This document shows positions 35,346 to 44,545 of a stretch of DNA of 64,000 nucleotides, one piece after another (within the stretch, counting starts at the first letter, position 1; each line of letters starts with the position of its first letter). The notes below the pieces were generated by a model. That model was not told where the DNA came from. It ran no database searches and saw only the letters and a program-made list of their open reading frames with translations. This DNA comes from Pseudomonas migulae NBRC 103157 (GTDB taxonomy: Bacteria; Pseudomonadota; Gammaproteobacteria; Pseudomonadales; Pseudomonadaceae). The stretch covers positions 1 to 64,000 of the forward strand of contig NZ_BDAG01000028.1 of assembly GCF_002091715.1 (NCBI RefSeq), read 5' to 3'. Both the position numbers and the translations under genes were made by a program.

Positions 35346-35393
35346 CGAGTTGAACTCCAAGAAAGCCCGCCCGAAGGGTGGCATTGTGCCGGG

Positions 35394-35666
35394 TTATTTA
35401 TCGCCTTTGTTCGCGTTCTTGATTTGCTGGATAGTTTGTTCGGTCTCGGCGATGCAATCATTTGTCCCTTCCTTGGTGCCCTTTGCCTGATCGGCTTGGG
35501 CTTTCTTGACGCTCGCCATAACCTGATCAGCCATCTCCGGAGGAGTCTGGGCCTTGGCATTTTCGATGGTTTTCAAGTTGACCGCACAGAGGTCTTCTGC
35601 GGCAAACGAGGGGGACGCCATCAGCGAGACAGTAACGAACAGACCTAACAGTACAGAACGTTTCAT
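35394..35666 (-). CDS. Small exported protein 2 (90 aa, cysteine pair), paralogue of protein 1
   Basis: Unrecognised family. Signal peptide MKRSVLLGLFVTVSLMASPS, cleavage after FA-A near residue 22; mature chain begins EDLCAVNLKTIENAK with a second cysteine in GTNDCIAETEQ. Helical, Lys/Gln/Glu-rich, no other motif. ATG 35666 has AAGGAG 7 bases upstream. Similar in layout to the gene at 34810-35064, and each is followed by the same hairpin, which points to duplication of a gene-plus-hairpin unit. Periplasmic; function unknown. Confidence 0.78.
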   Translation of the reverse strand: MKRSVLLGLFVTVSLMASPSFAAEDLCAVNLKTIENAKAQTPPEMADQVMASVKKAQADQAKGTKEGTNDCIAETEQTIQQIKNANKGDK

Positions 35667-35796
35667 GAGTATCTCCTTGAACTGACGGTCCAGGCATTTG
35701 CCGGCCATCAGAACGGGCTGCCGAGTTTGGGTAAGGCCCGGCAATGTCCGGGCTTAATCAGTGGACTGCGGCTGTGCATCAGGGTTCTATTTTTCT

Positions 35797-38607
35797 TCAG
35801 AGGGTCCTCGCCCGGGTGACTCGGTCCACCAGATAGACCAGCCCGTGGTAGTCAATTCCACCGTGTTGTGTCAGACCGATCTCACAGGTGCGACTGGTGG
35901 AAATCCCTTCGCTGCACTGCTGCACCGCATCCTTGAGCGTGCGCAGCGAATGGGCGTTCAGCTCCGGTGTGGTAAAGCCTTTGTCGCCGGCAAATCCACA
36001 GCAGTGAATACCTTCGGGAATGACCACGGATTTGCTGCACTTGCGCGCCAGATCGATCAGTGCCTGACTTTCCCCCAGGTGCTGAGTGCTGCACGTAACG
36101 TGCACCGCGATTGGCGTGTCCTGCGGTGTGAATTCGAGCCTGTCCATCAAATGCGTACGGATGAAACGCACCGGATCGTACAAGTCCAGTCGAACATCAC
36201 CCAGGTCCTGAACCAGGCGCAGCGTGCAAGGGCTGGTGTCGCAGTAGATCGGGTCGAGCCCGCCACGGCTGGCGTGCAGCAACGCGCCAATCAGCTCCTG
36301 GCGTTTGTGTTCGGCTTGCTCGGCGTAGCCCTTGGAGGCGAACGGCTGACCGCAGCAGAGGCTGTCCTGATTGTCCGGAAAAACGACCTGGTAACCGGCT
36401 TTTTCCAGCAGGCCACGGGTTTTGTCGTACAGCGACATTTGTTCTTTATCACCCGCCGCAGGTCCCATCACCCGCGAGACGCAGGCCGCCAGGTACACCA
36501 CTCGCGGACGCGCATCCGTCACGGTCGGGCTGAAGCGAATGGCCTTTTCCGGCTGCGGCATGGCATTGGTCCATTGCGGGACGTGACCTTTGGACAGCTT
36601 CGTCAGCGTCGCCGAAAGTTTCGCCAGGCGTGGCGCACCCAGCAGCATGCGCGCGCCATTGGCCACATGCAGGGTGAAACGTGCACCTTGCAGTGCGGTG
36701 GCGAAATTGCCTTCAAGCCAGTTGGCGGTTTTCGTATGCGTCGCCTTACGGCCGCGAAGCTTTTTCACCAGCTCGCCAGTGTTGATTCCTACAGGGCAAC
36801 GTTGTGCGCACAAGCCGGTGGCGGCGCAGGTGTCGATGCCTTGGTATTCGTAAGCGGCTTCGAGTTCAGTGGTGTCCACGCCTGAACGTTTCTTCGCCTG
36901 AATATCCCGCCAGATCACGATGCGCTGGCGCGGGCTCAGGGTCAGGCCTTTCGAGGGGCAAACCGGCTCGCAGAAACCGCACTCGATGCACTTGTCCACA
37001 ATCTCGTCGGCGGCCGGCAGCGGTTTCAGATGTTTCAGGTGGATCTGCGGATCGTCGCTGAGCACCACGTCGGGATTGAGAATGCCATTAGGGTCGAGCA
37101 GGCGTTTGAGCTGCCACATCAACTGGTAGGCATCGCTGCCCCATTCCAGTTCGACGAAGGGCGCCATATTGCGGCCGGTGCCGTGCTCGGCCTTCAGCGA
37201 ACCGCCGAATTCCACGGCGACCAATTGCGCGACGTCATCCATGAACGCCTGATAGCGTGCGACTTCTTCCGGGTTGTTGAAGCCCTGGGTGAAGACAAAG
37301 TGCAGATTGCCTTCCAGGGCGTGTCCGAAAAGAATCGCTTCGTCGTAGTGATGTTTGTCGAACAGCTCGATCAGACGGTTTACGCCGATGGCCAGTTGTT
37401 CCACCGGGAACGTCACGTCTTCGATGATCACCGTGGTGCCGGTTTTGCGCACCGCGCCGACGGCGGGGAAGGTGTCCTTGCGAATCGCCCAGAGACGAGC
37501 GTTTTCCACGGGGTCTTCGGTGAAATCGACCTGTTTTTCCACCGGGAATGAGGCCAGCGACGCCATGATTTGCGCCAGTTGCTCGTGCAGCAAAGTGGAT
37601 GACGCGGCGCGAGATTCGATCAGCAGGGCGCAGGCATTGTTCGACAGATGCTGTACGAAAGCCGGCATGCCGGGTTTGTTCTGCACCGAGCGCAGACTGC
37701 GGCGGTCCAACAGTTCCACGGCCGACACCGGTTGGCTTTTCAGCACGGTGACGGCGTTGCAGCAGGTTTCCACATCCGGGAACACGATCAGCGCCGAGGC
37801 CTTGTTCGGGTGGTCGATCACGGTGTCGTAAGTCACGGCGCTGATGAACCCGAGCGTGCCTTCGGAACCCACCAGCAAGTGGCTCAAGATATCCACAGGC
37901 TCATCGAAATCCACCAGGGCGTTGAGTGACAGGCCAGTGGTATTTTTCAGACGATATTTGTGGCGAATTTTTGCGGCCAGTTCGGAATTGGCGCGGGTCT
38001 CGCGGCCCAGTGCCGCCAGACGATCAAGCAGCGTTGCATGGCTCTCGCGAAACGCCGCGACACTCGCTGCATCTTCGGTATCGAGGCGGCTGCCGTCGGC
38101 GAGCACCAGGCGAATACCGGCCAGCGTGTGATAGGTGTTTTGCGCCGTACCGCAGCACATGCCGCTGGCATTGTTGGCGACAATGCCACCGATTTTGCAG
38201 GCGTTGATCGACGCCGGGTCGGGACCGATCTTGCGCCCGAACGGTGCCAGCCACGCATTGGCCTGCGCGCCGATCACGCCCGGTTGCAGGCGAATTTGCG
38301 TACCCTGACCGCGGATTTCTCGACCGTTCCAGTTATCCCCAAGCACGATCAGCACCGAATCGCTGATGGCCTGGCCGGACAGGCTGGTGCCGGCGGCGCG
38401 GAAGGTCACCGGGACTTGATCCCGTTGCGCCAGTCCGAGCAGTGCCACCACTTCGTCTTCGGATTCGACACGAATCACCAGTTTCGGAATCAACCGGTAG
38501 AAACTGGCGTCGGTACCGAAGGCCAATGTCGACAGCGGATCATCGAAACGTCGCTCTTGGGGGATCAGTTTCTGCGCATCTCGCAGGAAAGCCGCCGGTA
38601 GATTCAT
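35797..38607 (-). CDS. dld: D-lactate dehydrogenase, FAD/Fe-S type (Dld-II)
   Basis: A 936-residue membrane-associated oxidoreductase. FAD-binding PCMH domain about residues 30-215 (VTFRAAGTSLSGQAISDSVL; NNASGMCCGT), FAD-oxidase C-terminal domain about 220-480, then two 4Fe-4S clusters (CIECGFCEPVCP near 537 and CAATGLCAQRCPVG near 590) and CCG repeats typical of GlpC/HdrB-type subunits (CCGQPF, CCGFAG). This is the large D-lactate dehydrogenase that passes electrons to quinone. ATG 38607 is chosen over the longer frame because it overlaps the lutC stop (ATGA) and gives the normal N terminus. Last gene of the lactate operon. Confidence 0.92.
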   Translation of the reverse strand: MNLPAAFLRDAQKLIPQERRFDDPLSTLAFGTDASFYRLIPKLVIRVESEDEVVALLGLAQRDQVPVTFRAAGTSLSGQAISDSVLIVLGDNWNGREIRGQGTQIRLQPGVIGAQANAWLAPFGRKIGPDPASINACKIGGIVANNASGMCCGTAQNTYHTLAGIRLVLADGSRLDTEDAASVAAFRESHATLLDRLAALGRETRANSELAAKIRHKYRLKNTTGLSLNALVDFDEPVDILSHLLVGSEGTLGFISAVTYDTVIDHPNKASALIVFPDVETCCNAVTVLKSQPVSAVELLDRRSLRSVQNKPGMPAFVQHLSNNACALLIESRAASSTLLHEQLAQIMASLASFPVEKQVDFTEDPVENARLWAIRKDTFPAVGAVRKTGTTVIIEDVTFPVEQLAIGVNRLIELFDKHHYDEAILFGHALEGNLHFVFTQGFNNPEEVARYQAFMDDVAQLVAVEFGGSLKAEHGTGRNMAPFVELEWGSDAYQLMWQLKRLLDPNGILNPDVVLSDDPQIHLKHLKPLPAADEIVDKCIECGFCEPVCPSKGLTLSPRQRIVIWRDIQAKKRSGVDTTELEAAYEYQGIDTCAATGLCAQRCPVGINTGELVKKLRGRKATHTKTANWLEGNFATALQGARFTLHVANGARMLLGAPRLAKLSATLTKLSKGHVPQWTNAMPQPEKAIRFSPTVTDARPRVVYLAACVSRVMGPAAGDKEQMSLYDKTRGLLEKAGYQVVFPDNQDSLCCGQPFASKGYAEQAEHKRQELIGALLHASRGGLDPIYCDTSPCTLRLVQDLGDVRLDLYDPVRFIRTHLMDRLEFTPQDTPIAVHVTCSTQHLGESQALIDLARKCSKSVVIPEGIHCCGFAGDKGFTTPELNAHSLRTLKDAVQQCSEGISTSRTCEIGLTQHGGIDYHGLVYLVDRVTRARTL

Positions 38608-39275
38608 TGGTCCTCCAGGATCAAAACCACCAGGTCTTTCGGGCCGTGGGCGCCGTAAGCCAGGACTTGCTCGATGTCGGCGGTCTTCGACGGGCCGGAG
38701 ACCAGCAACGCGTTGGTCGGCATGCCTTGCGCCCACTTGAACTCCTGTTGCACCTGATAGAAGTTGTCGCGGATTTCACTGGCCTTGAGCAGGGCGAAAT
38801 GCACCGGCGGCACCAGGCTCATCAAGCGCGGTTCTTCCCGCGTCGGCCAGAGAATCAGACTGCCTGTGGCGGCGATTGCTCCGAGGGTCGCGGTCAGACT
38901 GGCAGGTGTGTCGTTGAACAGTTCGGCTTTCCATTCTTCAACCGGACGGTCGTAGGATTTAAGCGCGGGCAGGCCAGAATTGTTCGCCCAGTGCTGAGCG
39001 ATACGTTGACCATGAGGCGTAGTCGGCGCGATCAACAGGCTTGGCAATTGGCGATCGCGCAGCAATTGCGCCAGCAGCGCTGGCCAACCGTCGCCTGATG
39101 TCAGATGGATTTCGGTGTGCACCGCTTCCATCAGTTTGCGCAACTGCGGGATCCGTTGCTCGGGTGCATAGGTGTAGGGCGCGGTCACCAGTTCGACATT
39201 GAATTCGTCAGGCACGGGCGTGGTGCCAGTCAGGCTGTTGCGTAACTTGGCGAGGATATTTCGTTTGGCGCTCAT
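38604..39275 (-). CDS. lutC: LutC/YkgG-family L-lactate utilisation protein
   Basis: A 223-residue protein of the LutC/YkgG family (DUF162 fold), with SAKRNILAKLRNSL at its start and the core ATGSLILWPTREEPRLMSLVPPVHF. It is the third subunit of the LutABC L-lactate dehydrogenase. ATG 39275 overlaps the lutB stop by one base (TGATG); the frame is open further but unsupported. Stop overlaps dld (ATGA). No cofactor motif is visible. Confidence 0.92.
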   Translation of the reverse strand: MSAKRNILAKLRNSLTGTTPVPDEFNVELVTAPYTYAPEQRIPQLRKLMEAVHTEIHLTSGDGWPALLAQLLRDRQLPSLLIAPTTPHGQRIAQHWANNSGLPALKSYDRPVEEWKAELFNDTPASLTATLGAIAATGSLILWPTREEPRLMSLVPPVHFALLKASEIRDNFYQVQQEFKWAQGMPTNALLVSGPSKTADIEQVLAYGAHGPKDLVVLILEDQ

Positions 39276-40729
39276 CAGCGGTCTCCCTGTTTGGCCAGAT
39301 GCTCGCGGGCCATGTCGTGCAGTGAGCGGGCAGCGGGTTTCGGGGCACTGTGGTTTTGCGTCCACGGGCCGACGTTACTCGGGGCGAGGCTGCGCAGGCG
39401 CGTGGCGACAAAGCCGAACAGGCGATACAGCGTCGGCGAGCTGTTGAGTTTCGCCCAGGCATTCCAGATAAAACGCTCCTTGCGCGAATACTTGCTGCCT
39501 TGGCCGCGCATGACTTGATGCGGACTGTCCGGGGCTTTGACGTTCTCTTCCCGTAGGCGGCGCAGCAACGCAGGGATAGGAATTTTTACCGGGCAGACTT
39601 CTCCGCAAGCACCGCACAGCGAGGACGCACTCGGATGATCCGGCACTTTCGCCAGGCCGACCATGTGCGGGGTGATGATTTTTCCGATAGGCCCAGGGTA
39701 AACCTCCCCATAGGCGTGGCCGCCAATTCGAGTGTAGACCGGGCAATGATTCATACAGGCGCCGCAGCGGATGCAGTTCAGGGTCTGGCGCAATTCGCTG
39801 TCGGCAAAGGCTTGGCTGCGACCGTTGTCCAGCAGCACAAGGTGCACTTCATGTGGGCCATCGCGTTCATCGTCCTTGCGTGGGCCGGAGATCATGTTGA
39901 CGTAAGTGGTGATCGGCTGGCCAAGGGCCGAGCGGGTCAGCAGCGACAACAGCGGCACCACGTCACGCAGGTTTTCCACGACTTTTTCGATGCCGGTGAC
40001 GGCGATGTGCACCGGCGGCACGGTGGTGGTCATGCGGCCGTTGCCTTCGTTTTCCACCAGCAGCAGGGTGCCGGTTTCGGCCACGGCGAAGTTGACGCCG
40101 GAGACGCCGATGTCCGCTTCGAAGAATTTCTGCCGCAAGACTTTGCGACCGATCTGAATGAGTTGGTCAACGTCCTTGGTGTATTCCACGCCAAGTTTGT
40201 CGTGGAACAAGGACGCGACCTGACCGGCGTTCTTGTGGATTGCCGGCATAATAATGTGTGAAGGCTTCTCGTGGTCGAGCTGGACGATGTACTCGCCCAT
40301 GTCCGACTCCAGGCATTCAATGCCCTGTTCAGCGAGGAAATGATTCATCTCCATCTCTTCGCTGACCATCGATTTGCCCTTGATCACTTGCCGCCCCTCG
40401 TGAGCGCGGATGATCGAGAGGACGATGCCATTGGCTTCGTCCACCGTTTCCGCCCAGTGCACTGTCACACCGTTGCGGATCAGGTTCTGTTCAAGCTGCT
40501 CGAGCAGGTCGGGCAGCTTCGATAACGCACGGGCGCGGACACCATTGCCCAGCGCGCGCAAATGTTCTCTTTCATGGGCATCGCTGAAGGACGTTGCCCG
40601 TTTTGTCATCAGTGAATCCATCGCAGTGCGAAAGTTGTTTCGCAACTGCTTGTCACCCAATGCCGTGTGAGCGCGGGTGCGGAAATCTTCTTCTACGGCA
40701 ACCGTAGGAATAATCGCGGAAGCGTTCAT
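39275..40729 (-). CDS. lutB: LutB/YkgF-family iron-sulfur L-lactate dehydrogenase subunit
   Basis: A 484-residue protein: LUD domain (about residues 60-290, with GKSMVSEEMEMNHFL and AVAETGTLLLVENEGNGRM) followed by two 4Fe-4S motifs, CIRCGACMNHCPVYTRIGGH and CGACGEVCPVKIPI. LutB carries electrons in the LutABC complex that oxidises L-lactate to pyruvate. ATG 40729 overlaps the lutA stop (ATGA). The Fe-S spacing and total length are normal for the family. Confidence 0.94.
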   Translation of the reverse strand: MNASAIIPTVAVEEDFRTRAHTALGDKQLRNNFRTAMDSLMTKRATSFSDAHEREHLRALGNGVRARALSKLPDLLEQLEQNLIRNGVTVHWAETVDEANGIVLSIIRAHEGRQVIKGKSMVSEEMEMNHFLAEQGIECLESDMGEYIVQLDHEKPSHIIMPAIHKNAGQVASLFHDKLGVEYTKDVDQLIQIGRKVLRQKFFEADIGVSGVNFAVAETGTLLLVENEGNGRMTTTVPPVHIAVTGIEKVVENLRDVVPLLSLLTRSALGQPITTYVNMISGPRKDDERDGPHEVHLVLLDNGRSQAFADSELRQTLNCIRCGACMNHCPVYTRIGGHAYGEVYPGPIGKIITPHMVGLAKVPDHPSASSLCGACGEVCPVKIPIPALLRRLREENVKAPDSPHQVMRGQGSKYSRKERFIWNAWAKLNSSPTLYRLFGFVATRLRSLAPSNVGPWTQNHSAPKPAARSLHDMAREHLAKQGDR

Positions 40730-41550
40730 TGGCCGCCTCCGGTTCGCTGCCAGAGGAAACTGGCCAGATGCTGACCGCGCAACGCTTCCTTCTGTTTCTC
40801 CAGCGAGCCGTTGATGTTCATCAGGCAACCGCAGTCGGCACTGAGTACCTTGTGCGCACCGGATTCCTTCAACGACCGAGTCTTGTCAGCCACCATCGCC
40901 CCGGAAATGTCTGGCATACGGACGCTGAATGTCCCACCAAAGCCACAGCATTCACTTTCATGGCCATGGTCGACGCGTTCCACGTTGTCCAGCTGCGCCA
41001 ACAACTCGCGGCCGTGCAGGTGGGTGTTCATCTCACGACGTGCCGAGCACGAGGTGTGTAACGCCACTTTTACCGGCTCGCCGCTGTCCTTGAGCTGCAC
41101 CTTGCAGACAAACAACAGAAACTCGGCCAACTCATAAGTCCGGGCGGCCAGCGCCTGAACCTGTTTCAGTGTTTGCGGCTCGTCCTTGAACAAGTCGGCG
41201 TAGTGTTCGCGCAACATGCCGGCACACGATCCCGACGGCACCACCACTGGATAGTCGCCAGCGAACAGCGCCAGTTGCGCGCGCGCCACGGTCCGGGCCT
41301 GGTCGGTGTAACCGGAGGTGTAGGCCGGTTGCCCGCAGCAGCTTTGTCCTTGCGGGTACTCGACACGAATGCCTTCGCGTTCCAACAGGTGAATCGCATC
41401 CATCCCGGCTTCCGGGTAGAACAAATCCACCACGCAGGTCCCGAACAGGTAGACCCGTGACGGTTTTTCGCTGGGATATTGCCGAGGCTCGGGCAGGGGC
41501 GGGGCGACGCGGGTCGCGTTCGGCACTGCGTTGTAAAAAAGCTCGCTCAT
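40726..41550 (-). CDS. lutA: LutA/YkgE-family iron-sulfur L-lactate dehydrogenase subunit
   Basis: A 274-residue protein with two CCG-type cysteine domains, QSCCGQPAY near residue 90 and ESECCGFGGTFSV near residue 200, the signature of LutA/YkgE. It has an N-terminal extension of about 30 residues before VYLFGTCVVDLFYPEAG. GGAGA lies 10 bases upstream of ATG 41550. It begins the lutABC-dld run, 150 bp downstream of lldP with an odd hairpin in the gap. LutABC is a known alternative to LldD for L-lactate oxidation. Confidence 0.93.
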   Translation of the reverse strand: MSELFYNAVPNATRVAPPLPEPRQYPSEKPSRVYLFGTCVVDLFYPEAGMDAIHLLEREGIRVEYPQGQSCCGQPAYTSGYTDQARTVARAQLALFAGDYPVVVPSGSCAGMLREHYADLFKDEPQTLKQVQALAARTYELAEFLLFVCKVQLKDSGEPVKVALHTSCSARREMNTHLHGRELLAQLDNVERVDHGHESECCGFGGTFSVRMPDISGAMVADKTRSLKESGAHKVLSADCGCLMNINGSLEKQKEALRGQHLASFLWQRTGGGQ

Positions 41551-41650
41551 CAGGCGTGTCTCCGGGTGGGCCCGGTTATCCGTCCGCTGAGGCTGCCGAA
41601 TATAGAGAGTGATTCTTTCAGCAGCCTTACAGACCGGGTTGTGGATAGCT

Positions 41651-41682
41651 GACGCCGGAATCGTGGTCCGGCGTCGGTTTTT
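41651..41682 (+). other. Terminator-like hairpin inside the lactate operon, oriented against it
   Basis: GACGCCGGA (41651-41659) and TCCGGCGTC (41667-41675), a perfect 9-bp stem, then GGTTTTT on the plus strand. The genes here run on the minus strand, where the hairpin has no U-run. It may limit antisense transcription, or mark processing of the lldP-lutABC message. Confidence 0.55.
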
Positions 41683-41701
41683 GCTGTTTATCTTGTAGGA
41701 C

Positions 41702-43396
41702 TTAGTGCACCAGCATGCCGGTGAACCAGTAGGCCTGAGCCAGGGTGATCAAGCCGACGATCGTTGCAAAGAACAGGCTGTGCTTGAGGGTGAAGCGGAA
41801 CAGATCCGACTCCTTGCCCACCAGTCCGGTCGCGGCGCAGGCCACGGCGATCGATTGTGGCGAGATCATCTTGCCGGTTACGCCGCCGCTGGTGTTCGCC
41901 GCGACCAGCAAGGTGTCGCTGACGCCGATCTGGTGTGCGGTGGTCGCTTGCAACGAACTGAACAGCGCGTTGGACGAAGTATCGGAACCGGTCAGGAACA
42001 CGCCCAGCCAGCCGAGGAACGGCGAGAAGAACGGGAACGCCGCGCCAGTGCCCGCCAGTACCAGGGCCATGGTCGACGACATGCCCGAGTAATTGGTGAC
42101 GAAGGCAAACGCCAGCACCATGCCGATGGACAGAATTGGCCAGCGCAGCTCGTAGAAGGTTTCTTTTAAAGTGGTAAGACCAGTTTTGAGGTTGATCTTC
42201 AGTACCAGCATCGAGATCAGCGCGGAGAAGAAAATCGCCGTGCCGGTCGCGGAAATCGGATCGAGTTTGAACACGGCTGGAATGGCGGTTGGCGCAGTCA
42301 CGATCGGTGCAACCTTGATCACCATTTGATCCAGGTGCGGGATCGCGAAGTTGAACACCCAGCTGTACATCGAGCCGCCAGCGGCAAACATTGCCTTGAA
42401 CGGTTTCAGGGTCCAGATGGTGACCAGCACGGTGAGGATCAGGAACGGCGACCACGCTTTGAAGATTTCACCGAAGCTGTAAGGCGAGGCCACGGTTGTG
42501 CGCGGCTGGCCGAAACCACCGGCGCTGGCAGTCACAACGGAGGCCGAGACCGCGCCAGCGATGTGTTGGCCCGCAGCGCGTTTTGGCTGCCAGACTTTCA
42601 GGAACAGCGTCAGGGAAATCAGGCTGGCCAGGGCCGAGGTGATGTCCGGCAGCTCAGGGCCGATGAAGTTCGACGTGAAGTACTGGGTGATGGCAAAGCT
42701 CAAGCCAGCGACCAGTGCTGCCGGCCAGGTTTCCCGCACACCGCGCAGGCCGTCCATCATGAACACCAGCCAGAACGGCACGAACAGCGACAGCAACGGC
42801 AGTTGGCGGCCGGTCATGGCGCCGATCTTGAACGCATCGATGCCGGTCACTTGCCCGGCCACGATGATTGGAATCCCCAAGGCACCAAAGGCTACCGGCG
42901 CAGTGTTGGCGATCAGGCACAGGCCTGCGGCGTACAGCGGGTTGAAGCCCAGTCCCACAAGCAGTGCGGCGGTAATCGCTACCGGTGCGCCGAAACCGGC
43001 TGCACCTTCAAGGAATGCACCGAAGCAGAAACCGATCAGCAGCACCTGCAAGCGCTGGTCGTCCGTGATCGACAGGACCGAGCTGCGAATCACCTCGAAC
43101 TGACCGCTCTTGACCGTCAGTTTGTAGAGGAAAACTGCTGCCACGATGATCCACGCAATCGGCCACAAACCGTAGGCGAAGCCATACCCGGCGGCGGCGA
43201 ATGCCATGTCGACCGGCATCTGGAAAGCGAAAATCGCGACTGCAATGGACAAAGCCAGCGTGATGCTGCCGGCCACGTGTCCTTTGAGCCGGAACACGGC
43301 CAATGCCAGAAAGAAAAACACGATGGGAATGACGGCCGCGAGCGCGGAAAAGCCAAGGCTGCCGAGCGGGGTATAGAGCTGTTGCCAGGTTTGCAT
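41702..43396 (-). CDS. lldP: L-lactate permease
   Basis: A 564-residue LctP-family permease with about 12-14 transmembrane segments, opening MQTWQQLYTPLGSLGFSALA and containing GFGAPVAITAALLVGLGF and NTSGGVTGKMISPQSIAVA, both family hallmarks. Takes up L- and D-lactate with protons. First gene of the lldP-lutABC-dld operon, downstream of the LldR operator. AGGGG lies 11-15 bases upstream of the ATG. Confidence 0.96.
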   Translation of the reverse strand: MQTWQQLYTPLGSLGFSALAAVIPIVFFFLALAVFRLKGHVAGSITLALSIAVAIFAFQMPVDMAFAAAGYGFAYGLWPIAWIIVAAVFLYKLTVKSGQFEVIRSSVLSITDDQRLQVLLIGFCFGAFLEGAAGFGAPVAITAALLVGLGFNPLYAAGLCLIANTAPVAFGALGIPIIVAGQVTGIDAFKIGAMTGRQLPLLSLFVPFWLVFMMDGLRGVRETWPAALVAGLSFAITQYFTSNFIGPELPDITSALASLISLTLFLKVWQPKRAAGQHIAGAVSASVVTASAGGFGQPRTTVASPYSFGEIFKAWSPFLILTVLVTIWTLKPFKAMFAAGGSMYSWVFNFAIPHLDQMVIKVAPIVTAPTAIPAVFKLDPISATGTAIFFSALISMLVLKINLKTGLTTLKETFYELRWPILSIGMVLAFAFVTNYSGMSSTMALVLAGTGAAFPFFSPFLGWLGVFLTGSDTSSNALFSSLQATTAHQIGVSDTLLVAANTSGGVTGKMISPQSIAVACAATGLVGKESDLFRFTLKHSLFFATIVGLITLAQAYWFTGMLVH

Positions 43397-43447
43397 ATGG
43401 GGTGGCCCCTAATTGTTGTTGGTCATGCACTGTCAGCGTTCTTGGGT

Positions 43448-43464
43448 AATTGGTAATACCAATT
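43448..43464. promoter_or_regulatory. LldR operator
   Basis: AATTGGTAATACCAATT, a perfect palindrome (arms AATTGGT/ACCAATT, 3-nt centre). This is exactly the AATTGGTnnnACCAATT box bound by PdhR/LldR-type GntR regulators. It lies 52 bp upstream of lldP and 194 bp upstream of lldR, well placed to repress lldP unless lactate is present. Confidence 0.88.
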
Positions 43465-43657
43465 TACAATCGCTGTTCGCTAGGGTAAAAGCCTTGTAGG
43501 CGGTGTGTCAATTTGCCGCCCTAAAACTTTTGTCGAACAAGCGCTCTGGCTCCCGAGTGATGCGCTCGAACAAATGCTGTCGGGTAGGTGCTGGCACAGC
43601 GCCGATAGGCCAGAATAGAGAGCCCGGCGAGCCGTCGGGATCGTGGAGATTTGAGTT

Positions 43658-44425
43658 ATGGGGTTTGATCAAATTCGTCAGCGCCGTTTGTCTGACGATA
43701 TTGTCGAGCGGCTCGAGGGGATGATTCTCGAGGGCACGCTGAAAGCAGGTGAGCGCTTGCCGGCAGAGCGCGCGCTGGCCGAGCAGTTCGGCGTGTCACG
43801 CCCTTCGTTACGCGAAGCGATTCAGAAACTGGCGGCCAAGGGCTTGCTGGTCAGTCGCCAGGGCGGCGGAAACTACGTAGTGGAATCACTGGGTACGACC
43901 TTCAGTGATCCACTTCTTCATCTGCTGGAAAGCAATCCCGAGGCCCAGCGTGATCTGCTGGAGTTTCGCCACACCCTGGAAGCGTCCTGCGCCTATTACG
44001 CTGCGCTGCGTGCCACGGATGTCGATCGCGAGCGGCTGACCGCAGCCTTTAATGAACTGCAGGATTGCTACACGCGTCACGATGAGGTGAGTCGGGCGGA
44101 GGAGGGCGCGGCGGATGCAAAATTTCACCTGGCCATCGCCGAGGCCAGTCACAACGCGGTGTTGCTGCACACCATTCGCGGGCTGTTCGATCTGCTCAAG
44201 CGCAACGTGGTGACCAACATCGGCGGTATGTACAAACAGCGCACTGAAACCCGCGACATGCTGATCACGCAGCACCGGGAGTTGTACATGGCGATTATCG
44301 AAGGAAGGGCGGAGCAGGCGCGAGAAGTCTCAAGCCGACACATTTTGTATGTGCAGGAAGTGCTGGAAGAAGTGCGTCAGGAAGTGCAACGCATGGCCCG
44401 GGCGGAGCGGCGCAAGGGGATGTAA
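43658..44425 (+). CDS. lldR: LldR, GntR/FCD-family regulator of lactate genes
   Basis: A 255-residue regulator: winged helix about 6-75 (GERLPAERALAEQFGVSRPSLREAIQKLA), FCD ligand domain about 90-230 with the metal-ligand pattern of D-x3-H (DAKFHLAIAEASHN) and later histidines (ITQHRELYMAI, SSRHILYV). GGAGAT 11 bases upstream of ATG. Divergent from lldP with the matching operator in between. In E. coli and P. aeruginosa LldR responds to lactate. A large inverted repeat follows its stop. Confidence 0.92.
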   Translation: MGFDQIRQRRLSDDIVERLEGMILEGTLKAGERLPAERALAEQFGVSRPSLREAIQKLAAKGLLVSRQGGGNYVVESLGTTFSDPLLHLLESNPEAQRDLLEFRHTLEASCAYYAALRATDVDRERLTAAFNELQDCYTRHDEVSRAEEGAADAKFHLAIAEASHNAVLLHTIRGLFDLLKRNVVTNIGGMYKQRTETRDMLITQHRELYMAIIEGRAEQAREVSSRHILYVQEVLEEVRQEVQRMARAERRKGM

Positions 44426-44437
44426 TTTAAAAAAAAC

Positions 44438-44515
44438 AAAAGATCGCAGCCTTCGGCAGCGCCTACAGGGAAATGCGGATCCCGGTGTAGGCGTTGCCGA
44501 AGGCTGCGATCTTTT
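44438..44515. repeat. Long inverted repeat between lldR and smpB
   Basis: Arms 44438-44467 (starting AAAAGATCGCAGCCTTCGGC) and 44486-44515 (ending GCTGCGATCTTTT), 30 nt each with one difference and an 18-nt centre. The GATCGCAGCC...GCCTACA core is a common fluorescent-Pseudomonas extragenic repeat. Ends in A4/T4, so it probably also terminates both convergent genes. Confidence 0.85.
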
Positions 44516-44545
44516 CGCTAGCGCCGCAACGTTCAGGCAGAAAGA

